Origin: Bauldia sp.
GTDB taxonomy: Bacteria > Pseudomonadota > Alphaproteobacteria > Rhizobiales > Kaistiaceae
DNA length: 64,000 nucleotides
Direction: 5' to 3'
Assembly: GCA_026126025.1 (NCBI GenBank)
Contig: JAHCJZ010000008.1
Span: 62,001 to 126,000, forward strand
A program made the translations under genes and the position numbers. Under the pieces are notes generated by a model, which was not told the origin of the DNA, searched no databases, and was given only the letters and a program-made list of their open reading frames with translations. This document shows positions 49,522 to 58,250 of this stretch, piece after piece (the first letter of the stretch is position 1; the number at the start of each line of letters is the position of its first letter).

Positions 49522-49941
49522 TCATGGCGCCAAGTCCTCTGACGCGCAGTCGCCGATCTCGACGATCGCTGCAAGCCAGTCCACGCCGCCGGACGGCGGC
49601 GTTATCGTGACCCGCGAGAACGCACCCGTCCGCCATTCAAGGAAGAACTGGTCGGGCCATACGCCACACCAGATACGCACGTCCGGGTCGTACGCGCAGT
49701 GCATCAGCTCGCTTCCTGCTGCGTCGAGGACGGCATACTCCCTCCCGTCGACCCACCTGATCACGTAGCGGGCCAAATTGTCGCCGACCTCACGGCGCCA
49801 TGCCTTCCCGTTCTCGGTCGGGGCAATGACCGTTCGCTCGGTCACGTCACAAACCCAGCCCCAGTCCTCCGCAGCCGCTGCGTTCCCGCCGGCCGCGACC
49901 AGCGCCACGGCCATTGCCACCATCCGCAATCCGCCCGCCAT
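49522..49941 (-). CDS. four-Cys secreted protein, type A copy 1
   Basis: A 139-residue protein: signal peptide cleaved after A-A-A-A-E, then D-W-G-W-V-C (Cys 1), central pair H-C-A-Y-D-P-D-V-R-I-W-C (Cys 2 and 3) and V-E-I-G-D-C (Cys 4). The same four-Cys arrangement is seen in ten further proteins up to 61598. Copies A2 and A3 share W-x-W-V-C, Y-x-I-x-W and the x-G-x-C end. A promoter-like TGGACA-N17-TCAGGT lies just upstream. Function unknown; periplasmic or secreted. Confidence 0.72.
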   Translation of the reverse strand: MAGGLRMVAMAVALVAAGGNAAAAEDWGWVCDVTERTVIAPTENGKAWRREVGDNLARYVIRWVDGREYAVLDAAGSELMHCAYDPDVRIWCGVWPDQFFLEWRTGAFSRVTITPPSGGVDWLAAIVEIGDCASEDLAP

Positions 49942-50237
49942 CACCGATCCCCGCTGCTACAGCTCCTACCTGAACAGAAAGAGAACGCAATGTCCATTGT
50001 CACCAGCCTGGTCCCGGCGGGCACGCGATGATATCGGTCGCCGCTTTCTCTATCTTCGATGCGCACGCTCCAGGCGCCACCTCGCTTCACCACGTAGCTC
50101 CCCGACGACGGAGACGCGGGTAGCACCGCCAGCCCGCGCAATGCGCCCAGCTGATCACGGACGGCTTGCGTGCCGACCGCTCGGTGAGCACGCACACCTG
50201 CAGCCGTTCATCTGAACGAGCCTGGCCGGCCGCCGCG
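49942..50237. other. gap with promoter-like element and possible lysozyme-gene leader remnant
   Basis: On the minus strand TGGACA (49996-49991), 17 bases, TCAGGT (49973-49968) lead into the A1 gene. On the plus strand the same bases read GAACAGAAAGAGAACGCAATG, very like the leader of the lysozyme gene at 61666, followed by only 13 codons. The rest has no supported gene. Confidence 0.5.
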
Positions 50238-50705
50238 TCATCCCCAGAGGAAGCCGTCTGGCGTGACGCGCTTGTGCTTCAAGAGGAGGCAGCTTCCGAC
50301 CTCTTCGAACGCGGGACCCAGGTCAGGCTGTCCCGCCTCAGTTACCTCGAGGCTGTAGCGCAGCGTCAGCGTGTCGAGGTCGAACCTGATCAGCGTGCCG
50401 CCACAGTGAAGCCCCGGCGCTTCGCGAGGCCTTCCCTCGCAAGGGACGAAGGTTCGAAAGCCGTCCGCTCTGGTCAGCATCGCCGTATACCCGCTGGCTC
50501 CGGTAACGACGCGGTCGCCAACGAAGGCCGGCCAGTCTCCGCTCTCGGCGGCACGCCCCGAGCCGGCATCTGGCGAACACCGATAGCGGTCCCAGGCGTT
50601 AGCGGGGCTTGCCACAGCCAGAGCCAGCACCGATGCGAGTGCGACGCGGAGCTGCGTCGCGTGCTTTCTCCGTGCCGAACTCTGCTGGGGCATCGCGCGG
50701 TTCAT
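50238..50705 (-). CDS. four-Cys secreted protein, type C copy 1
   Basis: A 155-residue protein: signal peptide (V-A-L-A-S-V-L-A-L-A-V-A-S-P-A-N-A), W-D-R-Y-R-C (Cys 1), V-P-C-E-G-R-P-R-E-A-P-G-L-H-C (Cys 2-3) and E-E-V-G-S-C (Cys 4), ending L-L-K-H-K-R-V-T-P-D-G-F-L-W-G. Its tandem neighbour at 50747 is a clear duplicate sharing the signal peptide, F-V-G-D-R, L-D-T-L-T-L-R-Y and the C-terminus. ATG 50705 is used by analogy with that copy. Confidence 0.72.
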   Translation of the reverse strand: MNRAMPQQSSARRKHATQLRVALASVLALAVASPANAWDRYRCSPDAGSGRAAESGDWPAFVGDRVVTGASGYTAMLTRADGFRTFVPCEGRPREAPGLHCGGTLIRFDLDTLTLRYSLEVTEAGQPDLGPAFEEVGSCLLLKHKRVTPDGFLWG

Positions 50706-50746
50706 GCTCGTCGCCGCAAGAGCGCGGAACGCTTGGCCGGTGGCCG

Positions 50747-51217
50747 TCAATTCCAGAGAAAGCCGTCGGGCCTGACGCGCTTGTGCTTCAGAAGGTGGCA
50801 GCTGCCGTTCTCCTGGAAGGCGGGGCCAAACTGGGGATCCTCGGCGTCCGTGACGGAGAAGTTGTACCGCAGGGTGAGCGTATCCAGCTCGAAGCTGACG
50901 AACCGACCGCCGCACTGCAGGCCGGGTACGTTCCGAGGCATCCCATTGCAAGGGAGGATGTTCTGGAAGCCATCCTCCCTTGTCAGGAGCACCGCATAGC
51001 CATTGCCGCCGTTGATGATCCGATCGCCGACGAAGGCGGGCCAATCCGTCTCGTCGGCGACGCGACCTGAATCGGCATCCGGCGAACACCGGTATCGCTC
51101 CCAGGCGTTAGCGGGGCTTGCCACAGCCAGAGCCAGCACCGACCCGAGTACGACGCCGAACTGCGTTACGGGCGACTTTCGCAGTGCCGCACCCTGCTGG
51201 CGCATCGGGCGGTTCAT
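50747..51217 (-). CDS. four-Cys secreted protein, type C copy 2
   Basis: A 156-residue duplicate of the preceding gene: W-E-R-Y-R-C, L-P-C-N-G-M-P-R-N-V-P-G-L-Q-C, Q-E-N-G-S-C, and tail L-L-K-H-K-R-V-R-P-D-G-F-L-W-N. Divergence is concentrated in the middle while the C-terminus is almost identical. An ATG at 51265 has a better ribosome site (GAGGAT) and would extend the N-terminus by 16 residues. Confidence 0.72.
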   Translation of the reverse strand: MNRPMRQQGAALRKSPVTQFGVVLGSVLALAVASPANAWERYRCSPDADSGRVADETDWPAFVGDRIINGGNGYAVLLTREDGFQNILPCNGMPRNVPGLQCGGRFVSFELDTLTLRYNFSVTDAEDPQFGPAFQENGSCHLLKHKRVRPDGFLWN

Positions 51218-51307
51218 CGTCGTCGCTGCAAAAGCGCGGAACGCTTGGGCGGTGGCACCAATCATCGATCCTCACAAATCCCACGAAATCATATCGAAGG
51301 AGCTGGT

Positions 51308-52135
51308 GAAATGCCGCAGGTATTCACGAACTATCCCGGTCGCGCTCTCTATGGCGACAATGTAACCGCCTATATTTACAATCGGTTCATGGGGCTTGGC
51401 TGGCCGCCGATGGCGGCCGCGGCGCTTGTTGGCGCGTTCATGGTGGAATCCAGACTGAACCCGACGGCCGTCGGGGACGAGGATTTGGCGACGCCGTCCT
51501 ACGGATTGGCGCAATGGCGGGTCAGTCGGTTCGCGGACCTTCAGGAATATGCCCAGCAATGGGGTTTGGACTGGACCGACCTCGATCTTCAGATCGGCTT
51601 CGTCGATCGAGAGCTTCGCGACGGCGTGTACGAGTGGGTTGGATATGCGCTGCGGTCTGCTTCCACTGTCGAAGAGGCTGCCGAGGCCGTTGCCGGGTAC
51701 GAAGGGGGTGAAGGATACAGCCCCGAGAATCCTCGAGGTATCATCCACTGGGACCAGCGGTTGGCCAATGCGGAAATGGTCTATGCGCATGTTCCCATCG
51801 GTCCGTCGCAGTACCATCGCTTCAGCCAGAACTGGGTTGAGCGGCCATTCGAGGAGACGACGGTTGTTCAGGTCGACAACTCGATCCCGTCTGCTATCGC
51901 CTTCTCAACCCGGTTGACCAACCCCTCCGATCTGACTCGGCGACTTGTCGCGGGGGATGCCAATCCGGGGAGCCTGCCTAACCCAAACAGCGGCGTGGCT
52001 ACTGTGCCGATCGACCGAGATTTGCGCGGATGGGACCTCCAAGGGCCTTTGCTGCCACCAGAACTCGGTTCTGAATGGCTCAACCCGACGCCTACGCCCA
52101 TCGCTCCGGGGCCAACGCCGGACAACCCCCAAGGT
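51308..52135 (+). pseudogene. phage tail lysozyme-like gene, 5' part, interrupted by an IS element
   Basis: The first 276 codons of a tail-associated lysozyme-like protein. Y-I-Y-N-R-F-M-G-L-G-W-P-P-M-A-A-A-A-L-V-G, A-F-M-V-E-S-R-L-N-P-T-A and S-Y-G-L-A-Q-W match the Phage_lysozyme2-type fold with catalytic Glu in V-E-S. The frame is cut by an IS5-family element at 52136. Joining 52135 to 53304 (removing the IS and one copy of CAAGGT) gives one continuous frame ending at 53969, 497 residues in all. The related second gene is at 61666. Confidence 0.85.
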
Positions 52136-53297
52136 GGGACTGTTGCGAAATTCGCTGTCTGTGATTCGCTCTGCTTGGATCGGCGGGGGATGAGTCGCGA
52201 TGGCGGTGAAGAAGACGGGTCAGTTCAGCTTCGTTGAAGCGCTGCTACCTCAGGGATTGGGTCCGGCGAGCCGGCTGGACCGGCTAGCGGAGGTGGTGAA
52301 GTGGTACCGGTTTGAGAAGGTGCTGCGGCGGCTTCGCGACGAGGGTCCGGGTCGGGCGGGCTATCCTCCGCTGGTGATGTTCCGTGCGCTGTTGCTGCAG
52401 TCGCTTTACGGTCTGTCGGATGCGGAGCTGGAGGAGGCGCTGGGGGACCGGCTGTCGTTCCGTCGCTTTGCCGGGCTGAGCCTGACCGACCCGATCCCGG
52501 ACCACACGACGCTGTGCCGGTTCCGGCTGGCGCTGATCGGTGAAGGCTTGCTGGAGAAGCTGTTCGGCGAGTTGGACCGGCAGCTGGAGCAGGCCGGTCT
52601 GGTGCTGAAGCGGGGGACGATGCTGGACGCGACGCTGATCGAGACGGTGGCGCGGCAGCCGGGCGAGGACGAAGCACCGCGGGACCCGGATGCGCGGCTG
52701 ACCGCCCGCAAGGGCAAGCGCGGAGTGACCTATGGCTACAAGGCCCATGTCGGTGTGGACGAGGGCAGCGGCCTGATCCGGTCGGTTGCCACGACCCCTG
52801 CCAACGTCAACGACACGGTGATGGCCGATGGCCTGATCCGCGGGGACGAGGCGGTGGTGTGGGGCGATGCGGCCTACCACACCAGGGCGCGGCAAGCGGC
52901 GCTGAAGGCGCGGGGGATCAAGCCGCGTCTGGCACAGCGGCCGAACCGCTACCATCCCGAACTGCCACCGCGGCTGAAGCGCTACAACCGCCTGATCGCC
53001 CGGCGGCGGGCAGCCGTCGAGACGACCTTCGCCACATGGAAGCGGCGCATGGGCCTGGTCGCGATCCGCTACATCGGCCTTGCCAAGGCGACGGCCCAGG
53101 TGACGCTGGTGGCGATGGCCTTCAACCTGCGGCGCTGGGCGGTGCTCAGCCCGGGCTGATCACGCCCGGACTCCGTCCACCATCGCCCCCGGACCCGCCC
53201 AACCAGCTCAAAACGAACCCTACCAAGGGGCTCCTCGGCAGCCTGACCTCGCCGCATGCCCGTCCGTCGCAACCGTGAGCCGTAACGCAACGGTCCC
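52136..53297 (+). mobile_element. IS5-family insertion sequence, about 1162 bp
   Basis: Terminal inverted repeats GGGACTGTTGCGAAATTC (left) and GGGACCGTTGCGTTACGG (complement of the right end) agree at 13 of 18 positions. The flanks carry the direct repeat CAAGGT at 52130-52135 and 53298-53303; including ambiguous bases the shared stretch is CCCAAGGTGG. One complete transposase gene lies inside. Confidence 0.88.
52200..53159 (+). CDS. IS5-family transposase
   Basis: A 319-residue DDE transposase. N-terminal Y-P-P-L-V-M-F-R-A-L-L-L-Q-S-L-Y-G-L-S-D, D-H-T-T-L-C-R-F-R, first Asp in M-L-D-A-T-L-I-E, second in V-W-G-D-A-A-Y-H-T, and Glu in A-A-V-E-T-T-F-A-T-W-K-R-R-M-G. The gene looks complete and the ends are intact, so the insertion is probably recent and possibly active. 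Confidence 0.93.
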   Translation: MAVKKTGQFSFVEALLPQGLGPASRLDRLAEVVKWYRFEKVLRRLRDEGPGRAGYPPLVMFRALLLQSLYGLSDAELEEALGDRLSFRRFAGLSLTDPIPDHTTLCRFRLALIGEGLLEKLFGELDRQLEQAGLVLKRGTMLDATLIETVARQPGEDEAPRDPDARLTARKGKRGVTYGYKAHVGVDEGSGLIRSVATTPANVNDTVMADGLIRGDEAVVWGDAAYHTRARQAALKARGIKPRLAQRPNRYHPELPPRLKRYNRLIARRRAAVETTFATWKRRMGLVAIRYIGLAKATAQVTLVAMAFNLRRWAVLSPG

Positions 53298-53969
53298 CAA
53301 GGTGGCTGGCGTTATCTTGGGCTCCCTGCACCCCCTCCCTATCCGAATCCAGCTCGGATGCCAGCCGAGCAAGGCGGCGACTTCGCTATCGAGGCTGGTC
53401 GCCCCATCTCCTACGAGGTGCTTGTGGATGCGCCGGCTGGGGGCGCGTCGTACGAACGTCGAGGTTCGTTCAATCGGAAGCCTGCCGCCGACCGCGCGAT
53501 GAAGGAAATCCTCGCGCTCACCGGCCCCGTCAATCCGACGGAGGCGGCAGATCTGGTGCGGCGCCTGGCGCCGCCGACGCGGCAATGGCACAGCGTGGAG
53601 AGCGCGATCCGCGCGACCCGGGACGATCCCGCCGCGCTCCACGAGATCGGGCAGAGCCTCGGCCGCTACGCCCATGAGGTCGCGCAGAAGAGCGGGCCGC
53701 GGCAGGAGGCGGCCGCCGCGCTCGCGGTGGAGAAGGCGATCGTCGATGCGCTCGACCGGCCGACCGACGGCTATTACGGCCGGGCGCGGGCCGAGCTCCA
53801 CGGCCGGGCCGCTTCCTCCGCCCGTCCGATGCCGGCGGACGGCGTGAGGCCCGTTTCGGCGAAGCCGGTATACGCCATACCCGCGCCGCCGAAGGGGATC
53901 GGCAGCCCCGTCGCGCCGGCGAAGCTGCCGCTGATGAAGCCGCCGGTCGGCAAGGGCGCGATACGCTGA
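53298..53969 (+). pseudogene. phage tail lysozyme-like gene, 3' part, separated by the IS
   Basis: The in-frame continuation of the gene at 51308: after CAAGGT the frame reads W-R-Y-L-G-L-P-A-P-P-P-Y and goes through an ATG at 53358 to the stop at 53969. The C-terminal module M-K-E-I-L-A-L-T-G-P-V-N-P-T-E-A-A-D and I-V-D-A-L-D-R-P-T-D-G-Y-Y is also present in the gene at 61666. Translation from 53358 alone would lack the lysozyme domain. Confidence 0.85.
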
Positions 53970-53977
53970 TCGCGGGT

Positions 53978-54137
53978 GGACCCCGGTTCTGCGGTGCACC
54001 ACTGCGTGCTGCACCGCGCCCGGGGAACGCGCGTTACTCGGCTATGCGCGTGAACCGCGCCCGGCGGTGCGGGCAACATCGCATCATGTCCCGGACGCAG
54101 CGCAGCATGAAATGGTGCGCTGCAGAGCCGGGACCCA
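53978..54137. repeat. RB repeat pair
   Basis: GGACCCCGGTTCTGCGGTGC..CCCGGGGAACG at 53978-54029 and a second arm GTCCCGGACGCAGCGC..GAGCCGGGACC at 54088-54134. Both contain inner hairpins. Confidence 0.75.
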
Positions 54138-54176
54138 CGCGGCGCGGACCGGGGTCGGCCCGCTGAGACGTCCGCG

Positions 54177-55262
54177 TCACGTCGCGGTGCAGTTGCGCAG
54201 CGCGAGGCGTATGGCTTCCTCGAACCCGTCCGTGGTGCCGGCATAGTCGAGGGTGGCGCCGCCGCTGAAATAGCCGGCGTCGGGGTGGAGGAGGGCCGGG
54301 GTCGTCAGCGGCGGGTCGAGGTCCGGCAGCGCGAAGCGGATCGCGGCGCCGCCGGCGGGCAGCGGCGCGACGGCGGTGTCGGCCGCCGCGACCGCCGCGC
54401 CGAAGACGCTGTGCCGTCCGTCGGCGGCGATGCCGCTCGCGGCGGAGGATTGCAGCCACGCGACCATCGCCGGACTGGTGTCGGTGAGCGTCACGAAACC
54501 GCGCCCGCCGCTGTCGCAGGCGACATCGACCCGTCTGGCCCCATCGGCCGTCCGCGAGGACGCGACGATGCCGCCGGCGGAGGGAGCGATCGTCCAGGGC
54601 TGCCACGCGCCCGGCTCGAAGATCACGCGCAGCGCACGTGCCTCGTCCGCCGACAGCGGTGCGAACGCATCCGCGGCGACGGCCGAGGCGACGCCGATCA
54701 GCGCCGCATCGGCGCCCATCTCGCGGATGTAGAGGACGAGCTCCGCCGCGGTGAACTGCACCGCGGCGGCATCGGCCGGGGGATCGCCGGCGTCGAAGCG
54801 GTTGAAGCCGATGGCGGAGGACGGTCCGACATAGCGGTCGAGACCGCCGAGGAAGGCGAAGGCGCATTCCGAGGCGCACACGCCCGGCGCGGGCAGCGTG
54901 AAGTCCCACCCGTCATAGCGGTCGTCGTTCCCCGCATCCGGCCGGTCGGCGCCGACCTCGGTCGAGAAGCCGAGCTGGCGGATCAGGCGTCCGAAGGCGA
55001 GCGCAGCCTCGAGGTCGCCGCCCTGCGAGTCGAGCCTCAGAAGGCGCGGGACGAAGACTTCGCTTTCCGCGACGAAGCGGCGGAACGCCTCGGGCGTCGC
55101 GGCGGTGATGTCGCCCGACGCCTGCACCCAGGAACAGAAGCCCGGCCGGTCGCCCTCGCACGCCCGCGCATCGCTGCCGCCCCAGCGGAACGACATCGGT
55201 TCGGCGCAAGCGCCGGTGGCGATCGCGAGTGCGAGGGCGAAGACTGTGATGCGCCGGATCAT
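54177..55262 (-). CDS. secreted ClpP/SppA-fold-like protein
   Basis: A 361-residue protein with signal peptide cleaved after A-T-G-A-C-A. The segment L-R-L-D-S-Q-G-G-D-L-E-A-A-L-A-F-G-R-L-I and the later C-A-S-E-C-A-F-A-F-L-G-G match the ClpP/crotonase-fold periplasmic proteins of COG3904, in which S-x-G-G and the C-x-S-x-C-A segments line the putative active site. Proteolysis has not been shown for this group. ATG 55262 opens the signal peptide. It shares strand and position with the four-Cys genes and may function with them. Confidence 0.75.
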   Translation of the reverse strand: MIRRITVFALALAIATGACAEPMSFRWGGSDARACEGDRPGFCSWVQASGDITAATPEAFRRFVAESEVFVPRLLRLDSQGGDLEAALAFGRLIRQLGFSTEVGADRPDAGNDDRYDGWDFTLPAPGVCASECAFAFLGGLDRYVGPSSAIGFNRFDAGDPPADAAAVQFTAAELVLYIREMGADAALIGVASAVAADAFAPLSADEARALRVIFEPGAWQPWTIAPSAGGIVASSRTADGARRVDVACDSGGRGFVTLTDTSPAMVAWLQSSAASGIAADGRHSVFGAAVAAADTAVAPLPAGGAAIRFALPDLDPPLTTPALLHPDAGYFSGGATLDYAGTTDGFEEAIRLALRNCTAT

Positions 55263-55343
55263 TCCGAAGCCTTCCGGTACCGCGCCCATCGGGCGTGCCG
55301 ACAGGCGTCGTCGTGTGATCCCCTGCCGCATTCCGGCGCCATC

Positions 55344-55793
55344 TCAGTCCGATGCCGGGAAGCACGGGCCGGTCTCGATCCGCGCGGTGGTCGCCGGGGC
55401 GCCGTCCTCGAAGTCTTCCCCGACGATGCGCACGAACATCATCGGTTCGTGGGCGAAGTCGAAGCCGAACCCGGCGCAGCTGAACTGGCCGAAGAGCTGC
55501 GTCCCCTCGCAAGCGCGAAGCCGTGTGACGACACCGTTCTCTTCGACGTGGATCGACCAGTCGTCCAGATCGTAGAGGCGATAGGCGACCGACGGTTCGG
55601 GGTGCGACCGGGTCCAGCTGCCGGACTCCGGGTCGTACACCACCTCGAGGATGTAGTCCGGCACGCAGCGGACGAAGCTGTCCGCCGCGGCGGCGGTCGT
55701 GAACGCAGCCGAGAAGGCGACAGCCGCCACCAGCGGCCGTACGCGTCGGGAGGCCCGCGCCAAGCGAACTCCTCGCGAAGGTGTCGTCCTCAT
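55344..55793 (-). CDS. four-Cys secreted protein, type D copy 1
   Basis: A 149-residue protein: signal peptide cleaved after A-A-A-A, F-V-R-C (Cys 1), R-A-C-E-G-T-Q-L-F-G-Q-F-S-C (Cys 2-3), I-E-T-G-P-C (Cys 4). Between are V-Y-D-P-E-S-G-S-W and Y-R-L-Y-D, similar to type B and D3 (F-D-P-x-x-x-x-W). Its ATG overlaps the stop of the upstream gene (TGATG), so the two are coupled. Confidence 0.72.
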   Translation of the reverse strand: MRTTPSRGVRLARASRRVRPLVAAVAFSAAFTTAAAADSFVRCVPDYILEVVYDPESGSWTRSHPEPSVAYRLYDLDDWSIHVEENGVVTRLRACEGTQLFGQFSCAGFGFDFAHEPMMFVRIVGEDFEDGAPATTARIETGPCFPASD

Positions 55794-56260
55794 CACAGCG
55801 GTTCCTCGCCGGCCGGCGCGATCCGGCATTCCCCGGTCTGGACCTTCAGGGCGACGCTTTCGTCCGCGCCATCAGGTCCGCGGAGCCCGACGAGCGCGCG
55901 GGCGTCGAGCTGGGTGAAGACGAGGTTGACCGTGTCCATCAGGAACCGGAGGTCTGGGCCTTCGCCACAGAAGATCGTCTCCTCGGTGAACCCGCACTTG
56001 GCATATGGCCCGACGCCGTCGGCATCCGAGATCGTGTAGAACTGAAACGCCGCCGACCATTGCACCACGATGATCGAACCGCCTTCGGTCTCGATCTCGG
56101 CCGGCCGCCCCGGCTCGCGCTCGACGCCCTCCGCCGGCCCGTGCTCGCGGGCGGTCGTGTGGGTGCCGTAGCAGAGGTAGCGCTCCTCGCGAGCCTGCGC
56201 GCCACCGGCCATCGCCACCAGCGCGACCAGAGCCATCAGCCCGCGACCGAGACTTGTCAC
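55793..56260 (-). CDS. four-Cys secreted protein, type D copy 2
   Basis: A 155-residue protein: signal peptide with cleavage after G-A-Q-A, R-Y-L-C (Cys 1), A-K-C-G-F-T-E-E-T-I-F-C (Cys 2-3), V-Q-T-G-E-C (Cys 4). GTG 56260 with GGGGGA upstream is preferred to TTG 56287. A promoter-like TTGACA (56324-56319), 17 bases, TTCACT (56301-56296) lies about 35 bases upstream on the minus strand. Confidence 0.7.
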   Translation of the reverse strand: MTSLGRGLMALVALVAMAGGAQAREERYLCYGTHTTAREHGPAEGVEREPGRPAEIETEGGSIIVVQWSAAFQFYTISDADGVGPYAKCGFTEETIFCGEGPDLRFLMDTVNLVFTQLDARALVGLRGPDGADESVALKVQTGECRIAPAGEEPL

Positions 56261-56631
56261 CCAGCGTCCCCCGTGGTGCACAAGCAAGCCCGGTGAGTGA
56301 ACGTAATGTGAACATCGATGTCAATAGCCGCGCGCCAATGCGCGATTCTACAGGTGAGCGATTTTCATGGGGGACGAGGCCACGAGCGTGAAGCAAGCTC
56401 GCGAGCCTGCCGCTTGCGACCCCTCCCCTTGAAAAGGGGAGGATGGGTGGGGTTCCCGCGGCGGTGCGACAGCCGCGGCGGGTGAGATCGCTGCACGGCC
56501 GTTGACCCCCACCTGCCTCCCCCTTTCAGGGGGAGGGACCAGGCTGCGAGCGTGGAGCAAGTGAGCCCCGCCTGCGAAAACCGGCGTAGGCGAAGGTTAG
56601 CTACCTAACGAACTCCGCTCGCGCCGGCGCG
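56261..56631. other. promoter region of the D1-D2 pair plus GC repeats
   Basis: The first 65 bases hold the minus-strand promoter-like element. From 56408 to about 56550 an inverted pair CCCCTCCCCTTGAAAAGGGGAGG / CCTCCCCCTTTCAGGGGGAGG (split over 20-base units) forms REP-like hairpins. No gene is supported. Confidence 0.6.
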
Positions 56632-57033
56632 CTACGCCGGCAGCACCGCGGTCGCTTCGATCTCGACGAGGAAGTCGGGGTGGGCGAGGGCGGAGACGAA
56701 GGCGGCGGTCACCACCGGCGGGTTGCCGCGGTCGCCCCACACCTTCATCCACGCCTCGAAGCCGGGGCGGATGTCCTGGCCGGCGACGAGCCAGATCTTC
56801 ATCTGCACGAGGTCCTCGACCGTCGCGCCGGCGGCCTTGAGGCAGGTGACGAGGTTCTTCAGCGCCTCTGCCGTCTGCCGCGCGAGGTCGCCCCTGCCGA
56901 CGATCGTGCCGTCGGCGGCGACCGCGTTCTGTCCGCCGATGAGCGCCAGCCGCGCATCGGCGGGAAGCACCACCATCTGCGTGAAGGCGGGATTGTGGTG
57001 CATCGTTTCGGGATTGATCCGTTCAACCGGCAT
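56632..57033 (-). CDS. RidA-family (YjgF/YER057c/UK114) protein lacking the catalytic Arg
   Basis: A 133-residue protein of the Rid family: I-G-G-Q-N-A-V, T-A-E-A-L-K-N-L-V-T-C-L-K-A-A-G-A-T-V-E-D-L-V-Q, and C-terminal F-L-V-E-I-E-A-T-A-V. In RidA the P-A-R-S-x-V segment supplies the Arg that binds the imine carboxylate; here it reads P-P-V-V-T-A-A-F-V, with no Arg. It is therefore unlikely to be a standard enamine/imine deaminase. It lies on the minus strand inside the phage module. Confidence 0.85.
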   Translation of the reverse strand: MPVERINPETMHHNPAFTQMVVLPADARLALIGGQNAVAADGTIVGRGDLARQTAEALKNLVTCLKAAGATVEDLVQMKIWLVAGQDIRPGFEAWMKVWGDRGNPPVVTAAFVSALAHPDFLVEIEATAVLPA

Positions 57034-57170
57034 CGGTCTCTCTTCCTTGCGTCCGGGCGCCGGGCGCCACCCATCAAACCCCACGCGTCGTGCATCGTTC
57101 CACCCGGCGATATCCGCCCGGGGCGGCCGGCCGCGCAAACCGTTCCGACACCCCAGGAGGATTCCGCCCG

Positions 57171-58250
57171 ATGGCCAACACCAACCAGCTGAAGACGGCG
57201 CAGATCATCAGCACCGACCCGCCGGACTTCGTGATGCCGGCGCTCCAGACCGTGCTGAAGCGCGCGCAGGCGATCTACGACAACCGCAACAAGGGCGCCG
57301 GCCAGGCCGACATCAACGCGGCGACGCGCCAGATCCGGGCGATGGCCGACAATTCCGGCAAGCTCTACGATCCCGCGCTCACCCAGATCGGCAACATCGC
57401 GCGCGGCACCGCGCAGATCGGCACCGGCAATGCCTATGACGCAATGGCGAAGAGCGGGGTGCCGTTCAAGAACGCGGTGGCGCAGGGCATACGCAGCGGC
57501 AACCAGTCCATCGGCACGGAGGGCGACTTCCGCGCGCTGCTGGGCGAAGCCGGCGGCCCGGGCGCTGCCGAAAGCTATCTCGCCGCGACCGCGCGCGGCG
57601 ACTATCTCGGCGGCGGCGACCCGTTTCTCGACGACGTCATCGCCGACACCAACCGCAACATCGCCACCCAGCTGAAGGACATGTATTCCGGCGCCGGCCG
57701 CTATGGCGGCGCGACGATGAATGCCGACCTCATCAACCGGCTCTACGCCAACGAGGCCGGCGCGCGCTCGGCGGCTTACCAGCAGGAGCGCGACCGCCAG
57801 ATGCAGGCGGCCGGCATGATCGAGGACGCGCAGCAGGGGCGGCTCGGCCTTCGCCGCGGCCTCACCGGCGACATCACCGGCGTCCAGCAGGCGAATCTCG
57901 ACAACCGCCTCGGCGCGGAGGCGCTCATCAACCAGAACGCGCTCGCCAATGCCGGCTTCCAGCTCGAGGCGCTGAGCGGCCTCACCGGGGTCGAGGCGCA
58001 GAACCTGCGCAACCGCATGGACGCCGCCGGCGTGCTGCCGATGCTCGACGCCGCGCGCTACCAGGGCGCCGACCGATTGATGGCGCTCGGCGAGATCGCC
58101 AATAACGGGCCGTGGGACGACCTCGGCAAATACGCCAGCCTCCTCTACCCGATGGCCGGCTTTGGCGGCGTCCAGACTGTGCAGGAGCGCGCGACGCCCT
58201 GGCTCAACGCGCTGGGGGCGATCGGCAATGTGATCGGGTGGTTCAAGTGA
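57171..58250 (+). CDS. phage virion-associated protein, 359 aa
   Basis: Largely helical protein with G-D-P-F-L-D-D-V-I-A-D-T-N-R-N-I-A-T-Q-L, Q-E-R-D-R-Q-M-Q-A-A and a hydrophobic C-terminus (L-L-Y-P-M-A-G-F-G-G). It resembles internal or tail-fibre-associated proteins commonly found after the tail genes of alphaproteobacterial P22-like prophages. CAGGAGG precedes ATG 57171. The exact role (ejection protein or tail component) is not known. Confidence 0.7.
   Translation: MANTNQLKTAQIISTDPPDFVMPALQTVLKRAQAIYDNRNKGAGQADINAATRQIRAMADNSGKLYDPALTQIGNIARGTAQIGTGNAYDAMAKSGVPFKNAVAQGIRSGNQSIGTEGDFRALLGEAGGPGAAESYLAATARGDYLGGGDPFLDDVIADTNRNIATQLKDMYSGAGRYGGATMNADLINRLYANEAGARSAAYQQERDRQMQAAGMIEDAQQGRLGLRRGLTGDITGVQQANLDNRLGAEALINQNALANAGFQLEALSGLTGVEAQNLRNRMDAAGVLPMLDAARYQGADRLMALGEIANNGPWDDLGKYASLLYPMAGFGGVQTVQERATPWLNALGAIGNVIGWFK

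Noticed and set aside
49941-50195. 84-codon minus-strand frame between A1 and C1
   Set aside because: No signal peptide, no four-Cys pattern, and it covers the promoter-like element of A1.
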